Shown in pieces: positions 1 through 9,334 of a stretch of DNA of 64,000 bases (position 1 is its first letter; each line of letters opens with the position of its first letter). The notes below the pieces were generated by a model, which worked only from the letters and a program-made list of their open reading frames with translations, had not been told where the DNA came from and ran no database searches. The translations under genes were made by a program, and so were the position numbers. This stretch comes from Kumtagia sp044326205. Its GTDB lineage: Bacteria > Pseudomonadota > Alphaproteobacteria > Rhizobiales > Rhizobiaceae. The DNA lies in the NCBI RefSeq assembly GCF_044326205.1, contig NZ_JBIRCY010000020.1, forward strand, positions 1 through 64,000. Direction: 5' to 3'.

Positions 1-2
1 AC

Positions 3-1555
<1,553 letters not shown>

Positions 1556-1556
<1 letters not shown>

Positions 1557-2038
1557 TGGAACAGAAGGTCGCAGAAAAACGCGCGCCTATCTCGACGCTC
1601 GGCCAGATCGGGCTGCAGCAGTTCGCACCCTATCTGATGAACCGCATCATGGGCCGCTACAACGCCACGCTGCGCGACGATTTCCGCCGCCAGCACCGCA
1701 CCATCCCGCAGGTCCGCACGCTGGCCGTGCTGGCCGTGATGGACGGCGTCACGGTCGGCGACCTATCGGTCTATACCGTCATCGAGCAGTCGACGCTGTC
1801 GCGCACGCTGGATGCCCTGGAGGCGCACGGCCTAGTGCGGCGCGAGACCGGCGAGACGGACAGCCGCATCCGAAAAGTCTTTCTCACCGATGAAGGCCGC
1901 GCCGAGTTCGGCCGCGCTTGGCCGGCCATGTACGCCGCCTTCGAGGCGATGTTCGAGGACATCGGCGAGGACGAATATTCGGCCCTCATCGTGACGCTGC
2001 AGAAGATGCTGAAGAATATTCGGAAGCACGAGATTTGA
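1556..2038 (+). CDS. MarR-family transcriptional regulator
   Basis: A 160-residue protein with the winged-helix layout of MarR: helix-turn-helix around LSVYTVIEQSTLSRTLDALEAHGLVRR (residues about 65-95), then the wing with RRETGETDSRIRKVFLTDEGR. ATG overlaps the TGA of the FAD oxidoreductase by one base, indicating translational coupling. MarR proteins usually repress their own operon and are released by small aromatic or phenolic ligands. Here the likely targets are the FAD oxidoreductase upstream and perhaps the indolepyruvate oxidoreductase-like genes that follow after a repeat-filled gap. The ligand is unknown. Confidence 0.88.
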
Positions 2039-2051
2039 CGGTCATGAAAGC

Positions 2052-2279
2052 GTCTCGCTGGAACACCCCTCATCCGTCGCCTGGTCTCGTCCTTGCTTCG
2101 CAAGTCCGAGGGCGACACCTTCTCCCACAAGGGGAGAAGGTGGAGTTTCGCGCCCAGCTCACCGCCAATCGCCAACGCTTGAGATTTGCCGAGGCAAAAT
2201 GCGCAGCGCTCCCCCTTCTCCCCTTGTGGGAGAAGGTGCCGAGCGCAGCGAGGCGAATGAGGGGTGTTCCAGCGGGACG
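2052..2279. repeat. Intergenic REP-like doublet with terminal inverted repeats
   Basis: The outer ends (2052-2073 and 2258-2279) are inverted repeats of 22 bp differing at one position, containing GGAACACCCCTCAT and its complement. Inside are two further palindromes, at about 2120-2142 and 2213-2236, built on CCTTCTCCCACAAGGGGAG. The layout, two REP-like hairpins in inverted orientation, is that of a BIME/REP doublet or a MITE without coding capacity. It fills the space between the MarR gene and the next operon. Its core resembles the elements at 5141-5277 and 40679-40793. Confidence 0.8.
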
Positions 2280-2302
2280 CGCACATCGCGGAGTACATCC
2301 CC

Positions 2303-4456
2303 ATGGCTGAACGGTCCTTCGCAGAGGAAGTCAAGAAACTCCGCCTCGGCGCTGGCGAGGAATTTTCCGGCGAAGGCATTTTGGCCATCACCAAGGCGCT
2401 GCTGCAATGCGGCGTGGGTTATGTCGGCGGCTACCAGGGCGCGCCGATCAGCCATCTGATGGACGTGCTGGCCGACGCCCAGGACATTCTGGGCGAACTC
2501 GGCGTGCATTTTGAAGCCTCGGCCTCGGAAGCAACCGCCACCGCCATGCTCGCCGCTTCCGTCCACTACCCGATCCGCGGCGCGGCGACCTTCAAGTCGA
2601 CCGTCGGCACCAACGTCGCCTCCGACGCGCTGGCCAACCTCGCTTCCGGCGGCGTCACCGGCGGCGCGCTGATCATCTGCGGCGAGGATTATGGCGAAGG
2701 CTCTTCCATCATGCAGGAGCGCAGCCACGCCTTCGCCATGAAGAGCCAGGTCTGGCTGCTCGATCCCCGGCCCAATTTGCCGTCGATCGTCAAGGCGGTC
2801 GAGGACGGTTTCGAGCTCTCGGAAGCCTCCAATACGCCGGTGATGATGGAGGTGCGCATCCGCTGCTGCCACGTCCACGGCCAGTTCATCGCCAAGGACA
2901 ACAAGCGCCCGGCCATGACCGTCACCGAGGCGCTGTCGTCGCCTCGCCGCGACACCGGCCGTATCGTGCTGCCGCCGGCCTCCTTCCTGCACGAGAAGGA
3001 GAAAGTGGAGAAGCGCTGGCCGGCCGCCGTCGATTTCATCCGACGCAACAAGATCAACGAGTTCTTCGGCGCCGAAATCGGCTCGGTCGGCATCGTCATG
3101 CAGGGCGGCATGTACAATGCCGTCATCCGCGCCCTGCAGCGCATCGGGCTCGCCGACAATTTCGGCGACACACAAATTCCGCTCTATGTGCTCAACGCGG
3201 TCTACCCGCTGGTCGACGACGAGTTCCTGGCCTTCTGTGAAGGCAAGGACGCCGTGCTCGTCGTCGAGGAGGGACAGCCCAACTATATCGAGCAAGCATT
3301 CGCCGCCATGCTGCACAAGGCGGGGCGCGACACCAAACTCGTCGGCAAGGAATATCTGCCGATGGCCGGCGAATATACCGGCCAGGTGATGCTCGACGGG
3401 CTCGGCGCCTTCCTGCGCGCCGAGGCGCCGCATATGCTGCCCGCCGCGGTGCGCGCGCCCAACAAGACCGGCAACGGCCACGAGATTCCCGACCTGTCGC
3501 GCGTCGTCCCGGGCCGCCCGCCGGGTTTTTGCACCGGCTGCCCGGAGCGCCCGATCTTCGCGGCGACCAAACTGGTCGAGAAGGAACTGGGAAAACACCA
3601 CATCGCCTCCGACATCGGCTGCCATTTGTTCTCGATCATGCCGCCCTTCGAGCTTGGCGCCACCACCATGGGTTACGGCCTCGGCCCGGCTTCGGCGTCG
3701 GCCTTCAATTCGCCGGACGCGAAAAAGCGTTCCATCTCCTTCGTCGGCGACGGCGGTTTCTGGCACAACGGGCTTACGTCCTCGATCGGCAACGCGGTGT
3801 TCAACCGCAATGACGGCGTCATCGTCGTCGTCGACAATTTTTACTCGGCCGCCACGGGCGGCCAGGACATCCTGTCCTCGCGCGCCAGCAACCGGTCGAA
3901 GTCGACAAAACATCCGATCACACAAGCCGTGAAGGGCATGGGCGTGAAGTGGGTGCGCCACATCGATCGCACATACGACGTGTCGAAAATGCGCGCGACC
4001 CTGAAGGAGGCGCTGACCACCGAGGAGAAGGGCCCAAAAGTCATCGTCGCGTCGTCCGAATGCATGCTGAACCGCCAGCGCCGCGAGCGGCCGCTGCTCG
4101 ACAAGGCGATCAAGGGCGGCGAGACGGTGGTGAAGCCGAAATTCGGCGTCGACGAGGACATCTGCACCGGCGACCATGCATGCATGCGGCTCTCCGGCTG
4201 CCCGTCGCTGTCGGTGAAATCGCTGGACGATCCGCTGCGCGACGATCCGGTCGCCCATATCGACCAGAGCTGTGTCGGCTGCGGAAATTGCGGCGAGGTG
4301 GCGGACGCCGCCGTGCTCTGCCCCTCCTTCTACCGCGCCGACACCGTCCACAATCCGGGCGGCTGGGAGCGTTTCCTTGACCGTTTCCGCCGCAAGGCGA
4401 TCGGCGTGCTGCAGCGGTTCCGCGAGTCCCGGCGGCTGACCTTCGCCGATGCCTGA
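2303..4456 (+). CDS. Indolepyruvate ferredoxin oxidoreductase alpha-like subunit
   Basis: A 717-residue thiamine-diphosphate enzyme. The N-terminal pyrimidine-binding domain contains GGYQGAPISHLMD and a following acceptor domain. The diphosphate-binding domain has FVGDGGFWHNG near residue 480. The C-terminus carries a ferredoxin-like region with cysteines in CTGDHACMRLSGCP (about 621-634) and CVGCGNCGEV (about 656). The family oxidatively decarboxylates aryl-pyruvates to acyl-CoA with ferredoxin reduction. I chose ATG 2303 (MAERSFAEEV) because the longer frame from 2264 would begin inside the REP-like element. It overlaps the beta-like gene by 8 bases, so the two form one unit. Physiological substrate is inferred, not shown. 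Confidence 0.87.
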   Translation: MAERSFAEEVKKLRLGAGEEFSGEGILAITKALLQCGVGYVGGYQGAPISHLMDVLADAQDILGELGVHFEASASEATATAMLAASVHYPIRGAATFKSTVGTNVASDALANLASGGVTGGALIICGEDYGEGSSIMQERSHAFAMKSQVWLLDPRPNLPSIVKAVEDGFELSEASNTPVMMEVRIRCCHVHGQFIAKDNKRPAMTVTEALSSPRRDTGRIVLPPASFLHEKEKVEKRWPAAVDFIRRNKINEFFGAEIGSVGIVMQGGMYNAVIRALQRIGLADNFGDTQIPLYVLNAVYPLVDDEFLAFCEGKDAVLVVEEGQPNYIEQAFAAMLHKAGRDTKLVGKEYLPMAGEYTGQVMLDGLGAFLRAEAPHMLPAAVRAPNKTGNGHEIPDLSRVVPGRPPGFCTGCPERPIFAATKLVEKELGKHHIASDIGCHLFSIMPPFELGATTMGYGLGPASASAFNSPDAKKRSISFVGDGGFWHNGLTSSIGNAVFNRNDGVIVVVDNFYSAATGGQDILSSRASNRSKSTKHPITQAVKGMGVKWVRHIDRTYDVSKMRATLKEALTTEEKGPKVIVASSECMLNRQRRERPLLDKAIKGGETVVKPKFGVDEDICTGDHACMRLSGCPSLSVKSLDDPLRDDPVAHIDQSCVGCGNCGEVADAAVLCPSFYRADTVHNPGGWERFLDRFRRKAIGVLQRFRESRRLTFADA

Positions 4457-6179
4457 GCCAGCCATCATCCTTCCCGAAGGCGCGCATGTCCCGGCAGACG
4501 GCGAGATCATAAAACTCGCCATGCTGGCGGTCGGCGGCCAGGGCGGCGGCGTGCTCGCCGACTGGATCGTCGATGCCGCCGAACGCAGCGGCTATCTCGC
4601 CCAGTCGACCTCGGTCGCGGGTGTGGCCCAGCGCACCGGCGCGACGATCTATTACATCGAGATGTGCCGTGACACCGGCCGCCGCCCGGTCTTCGCGCTG
4701 TCGCCGGCGCAGGGCGACGTCGACATCCTGGTCGCCGCCGAACTGATGGAGGCGGGCCGCGCCATCATGCGCGGCTTCGTCACGCCCGACCGCACCACGC
4801 TGATCGCCTCCTCGCACCGCATCGCCGCCGTGTCGGAAAAGATCGAGCCCGGCGACGGCCGCGCCTCCTCTCCAAAAGTGCTGGCTGCCGCCGAGGCTGC
4901 ATCCAAACGCTTCGTCACCTTCGACATGGAGAGGATCGCCGTCCAGGCCGGCTCGGTCATCTCCGCCAGCCTGCTCGGCGCGCTGGCCGGTTGCGGTGCC
5001 CTGCCGTTCCCGCGCGAAAGCTACGAGGCGGCGATCGGCGCCGGCGGGCGCGGCGTGAAGCAAAGCCTCGCCGCGTTTGCGGGTGCTTATGAGCGGGCAG
5101 GGGGGACGAATCGATCCGAGGCCGCATCTGCAGAAAAGTCGCCCCCACCCCTAACCCCTCCCCACAAGGGGGAGGGGGATTTGCCGGCCGCTCTGTCGAG
5201 CGAGGCCGTTGACGGTGGGAGCGCGGCATCGCCGCCGGATTCCCCTCCCCCTTGTGGGGAGGGGTCAGGGGTGGGGGTAACTGCCGGCTCTGCCGGCAGT
5301 CCGCAGAACGGCAGCGCCGAGGCCTCCCGACACACGGTCTCCGGCCCCGCCTCGCAGCTTGCCGGCTGGCAGTCGCTAACCGCACGCATCTCAGCCCTTC
5401 CCGAACCCGTCCGCGACATGGCCGCGCGCGGCCTGAAGAAGGTGGTCGACTACCAGGATCTCGCTTATGGCGGCGAATATCTCGACCGGCTCGCCCGCGC
5501 CGTCGCGCTGGACGCCCCCGCTCACAACTACACGCTGTCGGTCGCCGCGGCAAAGCACCTCGCCAATGCCATGTGCTACGACGACATGATCCGTGTCGCC
5601 GACCTGAAGACCCGCTCGACCCGCGCCGCGCGCGTGCGCCGCGAGGTCGGCGTCAGGGACGAAAACGTGCTGCGCGTCACCGAATATTTCCATCCGCGTA
5701 TCGAGGAATTCTGCGGCACCATGCCGGCCGGGCTCGGCCGCTATATCGAGGCGCGGCCAAGACTCGCCGCCTGGCTGGACCGCCGCATCAACCGCGGCCG
5801 CCATGTGCGCACCGACGGCATGGCCGGCTTCGCCACGCTGTGGATCATCGGCGGCCTGCGCCGCTGGCGCCGAAAACTGCTCCGCCACGCCGTCGAAACT
5901 GAACACCTCGATCACTGGTACGCACTCGCCCTCGATCATGTCGCGACCGACTACGCGCTCGCGGTTGAAATCTTAGAATGCCGGCGGCTGATCAAGGGTT
6001 ATTCCGACACCCACGCCCGCGCCCAGTCGAAGTTCGACCGCGTGCTGTCCGGGCTCGATCTTGTTAAAGGCCGCGCCGACGCCGCCGACTGGATCCGTCG
6101 CCTGCGCGAGGCGGCGTTGAAGGACGAGAAGGGCGATTTGCTCGACGGCGCGCTGAAGACGGTGGCGTCGTTGGACTGA
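4449..6179 (+). CDS. Indolepyruvate oxidoreductase beta-like subunit with long C-terminal domain
   Basis: A 576-residue partner of the preceding gene. Residues about 20-220 form the gamma/beta domain of 2-oxoacid:ferredoxin oxidoreductases, with VGGQGGGVLADWIVDAA and the SVAGVAQRTGATIYYIE stretch. Residues about 300-570 form a separate domain found in proteobacterial versions (DUF6537-like), absent from the short archaeal IorB. Between them, residues about 231-276 are encoded by a palindromic repeat inserted in frame, reading as a proline/glycine-rich linker (PPPLTPPHKGEG). The inserted segment lies in the inter-domain linker, so function is probably kept. ATG start overlaps the end of the alpha-like gene. 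Confidence 0.86.
   Translation: MPEPAIILPEGAHVPADGEIIKLAMLAVGGQGGGVLADWIVDAAERSGYLAQSTSVAGVAQRTGATIYYIEMCRDTGRRPVFALSPAQGDVDILVAAELMEAGRAIMRGFVTPDRTTLIASSHRIAAVSEKIEPGDGRASSPKVLAAAEAASKRFVTFDMERIAVQAGSVISASLLGALAGCGALPFPRESYEAAIGAGGRGVKQSLAAFAGAYERAGGTNRSEAASAEKSPPPLTPPHKGEGDLPAALSSEAVDGGSAASPPDSPPPCGEGSGVGVTAGSAGSPQNGSAEASRHTVSGPASQLAGWQSLTARISALPEPVRDMAARGLKKVVDYQDLAYGGEYLDRLARAVALDAPAHNYTLSVAAAKHLANAMCYDDMIRVADLKTRSTRAARVRREVGVRDENVLRVTEYFHPRIEEFCGTMPAGLGRYIEARPRLAAWLDRRINRGRHVRTDGMAGFATLWIIGGLRRWRRKLLRHAVETEHLDHWYALALDHVATDYALAVEILECRRLIKGYSDTHARAQSKFDRVLSGLDLVKGRADAADWIRRLREAALKDEKGDLLDGALKTVASLD
5141..5277. repeat. REP-like palindromic element inserted in frame in the IorB-like gene
   Basis: The ends are near-perfect inverted repeats: CCCCCACCCCTAACCCCTCC at 5141 and its complement ending at 5277, with one mismatch in about 22 bp. 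Each arm contains CTCCCC and CAAGGGGGAG in palindromic order. The element keeps the reading frame open and adds about 45 residues. It belongs to the same family as the element in glyS (40679-40793) and is related to the intergenic doublet at 2052-2279. Confidence 0.85.
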
Positions 6180-6361
6180 TTCTTCGCCCCCGCGGAGCGG
6201 GCGAGGGGTGGCGAGCCCCTGAGCATGCGAACGGGCGAGACCGAGAGGGGCTTTGCGCTCAGCGCCGCCGCACTTCTTCGGGACAATCGTCCTCCGTGCG
6301 CATTTGCGCTTGAAACCCCAGCAGGCGGCGGTAGACCGGGAGCCAACATGGAGGCTTGCCC

Positions 6362-6709
6362 TTGCCCATCACCATCTACGGCATCAAGACCTGCGACACA
6401 ATGAAGAAGGCCTGGACCTGGCTTGACGGTCACGGCCAGAAATACCGCTTCCACGACTATCGGGCCGAGGGGCTTGACGAGAAGACCTTGCGCGGCTGGG
6501 TGAAAAAGCTCGACTGGGAAAAGCTGCTCAACAAGGCGAGCACCACGTTTCGCGAACTGCCGGACGCAGACAAGGCCGGCCTCGACGAGGCCAGGGCGGT
6601 CACCCTGATGCTGAGGCATCCGACCATGATCAAGCGGCCGGTGCTCGACATCGACGGGAAACTCACCGTCGGCTTCAAGCCGGACATCTATGAGCAGGCG
6701 GTCGAATAA
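6362..6709 (+). CDS. ArsC/Spx-family thioredoxin-fold reductase
   Basis: A 115-residue thioredoxin-fold protein beginning ITIYGIKTCDTMKKAWTWLD: one redox cysteine in the T-C-x-T/M position of the ArsC/Spx family, with LMLRHPTMIKRPVLDIDGK carrying the cis-proline region. It resembles YffB-type proteins, which are annotated as arsenate reductases but whose substrate is unclear. The start is decided by the ribosome-binding site: GGAGG at 6350-6354 sits 7 bases before TTG 6362 but only one base from the TTG at 6356. A second, distinct ArsC-like protein lies at 57304-57654. Confidence 0.85.
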   Translation: MPITIYGIKTCDTMKKAWTWLDGHGQKYRFHDYRAEGLDEKTLRGWVKKLDWEKLLNKASTTFRELPDADKAGLDEARAVTLMLRHPTMIKRPVLDIDGKLTVGFKPDIYEQAVE

Positions 6710-6777
6710 GGAATCCCGGCGAAGGCCACGAAGCCTTCGCCTTCAAACGCCAGTGAATCCTACGGAAATCGCCGGCT

Positions 6778-7920
6778 TCAGCCCTTCACCGCCGCGATCG
6801 CCTCCGCCAGCCGTTCGACGTTGTCGGCCTGGCAGGTCTCGCCCATCAGGCCGATGCGCCAGATCTTTCCGGCCAGCGGCCCCAGCCCGCCGCCGATCTC
6901 TATGCCGAACTCGTCGAGCAGCAGCCGCCGCGCCGGCGCGTCGTCGATGCCTTGCGGTATCCACACCGTGTTGAGCTGCGGCAGCCTGTATGGCTTGTCG
7001 ACGACGAAGGCAAAACCCAGTTCCTCCAGCCGTTCGGCCAGAAGCTCATGGTTGGCTTCGTGCCGCGCCCAGGCCGCCTCCAGTCCTTCCGACAAAAGCC
7101 GCCGCAGGCTCTCGTGCAGGCCGAACAGCGCGTTCACCGGGGCGGTGTGGTGGTAGGAGCGGGCGCCTTCTCCGTCCCAGTAGCCGAGGATCAGGCTGAG
7201 ATCGAGGAACCAACTCTGCACCGACGTCTTGCGCGCTTTAACCGCTGACACGGCCCGGTCCGAGAAGGTGATGGGCGCCAGGCCAGGCGGCGCCGACAGG
7301 CATTTCTGCGTGCCGGAATAAACGACGTCGGCACCCCATTCGTCCACCGAAACCGGAATGCCGCCAAGCCCGGTCACCGTGTCGACCACGCTCATCATAC
7401 CCGCTTCGCGCGCCAGCCGGCAGAGTGTCGCCGCATCCGAACGCGCGCCGGTCGAGGTTTCGGCATGCACGAACGCCAAAAGTTTCGCGTGCGGCGCCTC
7501 GGCCAGCGCCGAGCGTACGTCGTGCGGGTCGGCGGGTCGGCCCCATTCGCCGGCGACGAGCTTCACCTCGGCGCCGGCCCGCCGGGCGATCTCCGCCATG
7601 CGCCCGCCGAACACCCCGTTCTGAGCGATGATGGCCGTGTCGCCGGGCTCCAGCAGCGTCACCAGCGCCATCTCCATGGCGAGCGAGGCTGGCGCCGAAA
7701 GCGGGAATGTCACGCGGTTGTGGGTGCGGAACACTGCCTTCAGCTGATCCTTGATGCTTTCCATCAGTTCGCCGAAGGCCGGATCGAGATGGCCGATGGT
7801 GGCTTGAGCCTGCGCGGCCAGCACGTCGGCCGCGACATTGGACGGCCCCGGACCCATCAGCAGCCGGGCGGGAGGCGCGAACGCGACGGTCGAAAACGCA
7901 TTTCTCGAAAACGCATTCAT
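6778..7920 (-). CDS. Class V aminotransferase, alanine/serine-glyoxylate type
   Basis: A 380-residue PLP enzyme. It starts with FAPPARLLMGPGPSNVAADVL, the N-terminal signature of alanine-glyoxylate and serine-glyoxylate aminotransferases. The PLP-lysine motif is SGTQKCLSAPPGLAPITFS, preceded by VDTVTGLGGIPVSVDEWGAD with the cofactor-contacting aspartate. The family includes AGT and (S)-ureidoglycine-glyoxylate aminotransferase, and the sequence alone does not separate them. It stands alone and is transcribed leftward from a promoter region with an AT-rich dyad at 8007-8023. Confidence 0.88.
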   Translation of the reverse strand: MNAFSRNAFSTVAFAPPARLLMGPGPSNVAADVLAAQAQATIGHLDPAFGELMESIKDQLKAVFRTHNRVTFPLSAPASLAMEMALVTLLEPGDTAIIAQNGVFGGRMAEIARRAGAEVKLVAGEWGRPADPHDVRSALAEAPHAKLLAFVHAETSTGARSDAATLCRLAREAGMMSVVDTVTGLGGIPVSVDEWGADVVYSGTQKCLSAPPGLAPITFSDRAVSAVKARKTSVQSWFLDLSLILGYWDGEGARSYHHTAPVNALFGLHESLRRLLSEGLEAAWARHEANHELLAERLEELGFAFVVDKPYRLPQLNTVWIPQGIDDAPARRLLLDEFGIEIGGGLGPLAGKIWRIGLMGETCQADNVERLAEAIAAVKG

Positions 7921-8247
7921 GGTTCTGTCCTCCCGCGAGCGCGCCGCCGACGCTGTTCGGTGAGGACATATGGGCCGAAGGATTCCGCTAAGTAAAATTT
8001 AAAGATTTTAGCAAGCTGCTAAATTGGATTTATCTGGACATCGCTGGCAGACGCAGAACGCAAGCGCTGTTCGCGTCCTGCATTGGTCGGAGCGCGGCAG
8101 GCTCGCCAAGGCCTAATGCGACGGAAGTGCTTGGTTATGACCCTTGCATCACGGGCGCAGCCGTAAACGGAATCCCAGCTCCCCAGGCGCCGGACTCGAC
8201 CGGAAACGGCACGCATGCTAGCATTGTCCAGCCAAACGGGGAGCGAC
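7921..8247. other. Intergenic region between divergent genes
   Basis: This 327 bp stretch separates the leftward aminotransferase and the rightward ankyrin gene, so it should hold both promoters. The only clear element is an AT-rich patch at about 7988-8030, unlike the GC-rich surroundings, with the dyad described at 8007-8023. The rest shows no reading frame with convincing codon use. Confidence 0.6.
8007..8023. promoter_or_regulatory. Dyad TTTAGCA-N3-TGCTAAA, candidate operator
   Basis: Perfect 7-bp inverted repeat arms TTTAGCA and TGCTAAA separated by AGC, in the AT-rich patch about 87-103 bp upstream of the aminotransferase start. Size and position suit a dimeric regulator controlling the leftward gene. 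The protein that would bind is not identifiable here. Confidence 0.45.
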
Positions 8248-8862
8248 ATGCTCGCTAGACCACTGTCTGCAGTGGCATTTTGGCTCGGATTGACGGCTGC
8301 AGCCGCGACTGCCGGGCCGCTTCACGACGCGGCGCGCATCGGAGATGTGGCTGCACTCGAGGCCCTGCTCGACAGCGGTGCTGCTATCGACGAAAAAAGC
8401 CCAGCCGGTGAGACGGCACTGGTCGCAGCCTGCTTGGCCAACCGGCCTGAAGCTGTTGCCTTGCTGATCAAACGCGGCGCCGATGTCGTGGCAAGGAACA
8501 GCCGCGGCATGACGGCGCTGCATGGCGCATCCTATGCGGGCTGCACGGACTGTGTGCGGCAGTTGCTGGTGGCCGGAGCTTCGCCCAACGACGCCGAGAA
8601 CCGCTTCAAGGTGACGCCGTTCATCGTCGCCGCCGAAGAAAACCATCCGGACATTCTGGCGATGCTGCTGGCGGCCGGTGCGGATCCGGAAGCAACCGAA
8701 CGCCACGGTTACACCGCCATGACCCGCGCCGGATTCAAGGCGCGCAAGGAGACGCTTGCCTTCCTGTTGAAACGGGGCGGCCAATGCCAGCCGGCGAAGC
8801 TGACGGGTCTCTGGGGCGGGGAGTGCCTGAAGCTGGCGGCCGAAACCGCACGCGTGCCTTAG
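8248..8862 (+). CDS. Secreted ankyrin-repeat protein
   Basis: A 204-residue protein. The start at ATG 8248 follows GGGGAGCGAC and gives a signal peptide (MLARPLSAVAFWLGLTAAAATAG), whereas an upstream in-frame start would hide it. After cleavage come four to five ankyrin repeats, for example PLHDAARIGDVAALEALLDSG and TALHGASYAGCTDCVRQLLVAGA. The end contains two cysteines (GGQC and GGEC) that could pair in the periplasm. Periplasmic ankyrin proteins such as AnkB are linked to protein-protein contacts and oxidative stress. It lies 25 bp before a YHS protein, so they are probably co-transcribed. Confidence 0.82.
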   Translation: MLARPLSAVAFWLGLTAAAATAGPLHDAARIGDVAALEALLDSGAAIDEKSPAGETALVAACLANRPEAVALLIKRGADVVARNSRGMTALHGASYAGCTDCVRQLLVAGASPNDAENRFKVTPFIVAAEENHPDILAMLLAAGADPEATERHGYTAMTRAGFKARKETLAFLLKRGGQCQPAKLTGLWGGECLKLAAETARVP

Positions 8863-8887
8863 ATCTGCAAACGAAAGGATGAGCGAC

Positions 8888-9328
8888 ATGAAACATCTCG
8901 GATTGACTTGTCTCTGCATCGCTGCCGCCTGGACCGTGCCGGCTGCGGCCGGCGAGGTCAACACCGGCTACTTCGGCAGTGTCGCCATCGAGGGCTACGA
9001 CCCTGTCGCCTATTTCACCGAAAAACGGGCGGTGAAGGGCTCGGAGAAGTTTCAATCGGAATGGCTCGGGGCCACCTGGCAATTTTCCAGCGACAAAAAC
9101 CGCAAGCTGTTCGATGCCAGCCCGATAGACTACGCACCGCAGTATGGCGGCTTGTGCAGCGAGGGCGTCGCCTACAACGAGGTGACCGTCAACATCGAAC
9201 CCGAGGTCTGGCAGATCATCGACGGCAAGCTCTATCTTTCCGCCGGTGCGGGCTTCGAGGACCTCGCCGCCAATCGGCCCAAAGCCGAGGCCAACTGGCC
9301 GACGGTGCATGCCGAGCTGGTGAAGTAG
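8888..9328 (+). CDS. Secreted YHS-domain protein
   Basis: A 146-residue protein with a signal peptide (MKHLGLTCLCIAAAWTVPAAAG) and a YHS domain around IEGYDPVAYFTEKRAVKGSEKF and YAPQYGGLCSEGVA. YHS domains are small metal-associated modules found next to copper and heavy-metal proteins, though this one lacks an obvious full ligand set. ATG 8888 is preferred over ATG 8879 because the AGGA at 8876-8879 then has 8-base spacing. It follows the ankyrin gene closely and ends 6 bp from the convergent cyclase gene. Confidence 0.85.
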   Translation: MKHLGLTCLCIAAAWTVPAAAGEVNTGYFGSVAIEGYDPVAYFTEKRAVKGSEKFQSEWLGATWQFSSDKNRKLFDASPIDYAPQYGGLCSEGVAYNEVTVNIEPEVWQIIDGKLYLSAGAGFEDLAANRPKAEANWPTVHAELVK

Positions 9329-9334
9329 AAAGCG

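Noticed and set aside
2264..2302. Longer N-terminus for the IorA-like protein
   Set aside because: The ATG at 2264 is inside the REP-like element and the added residues are encoded by it. ATG 2303 is cleaner.
2159..4522. Long minus-strand open frame of 787 codons
   Set aside because: It mirrors the IorA-like gene on the other strand, has no family features, and is a by-product of high GC codon bias.
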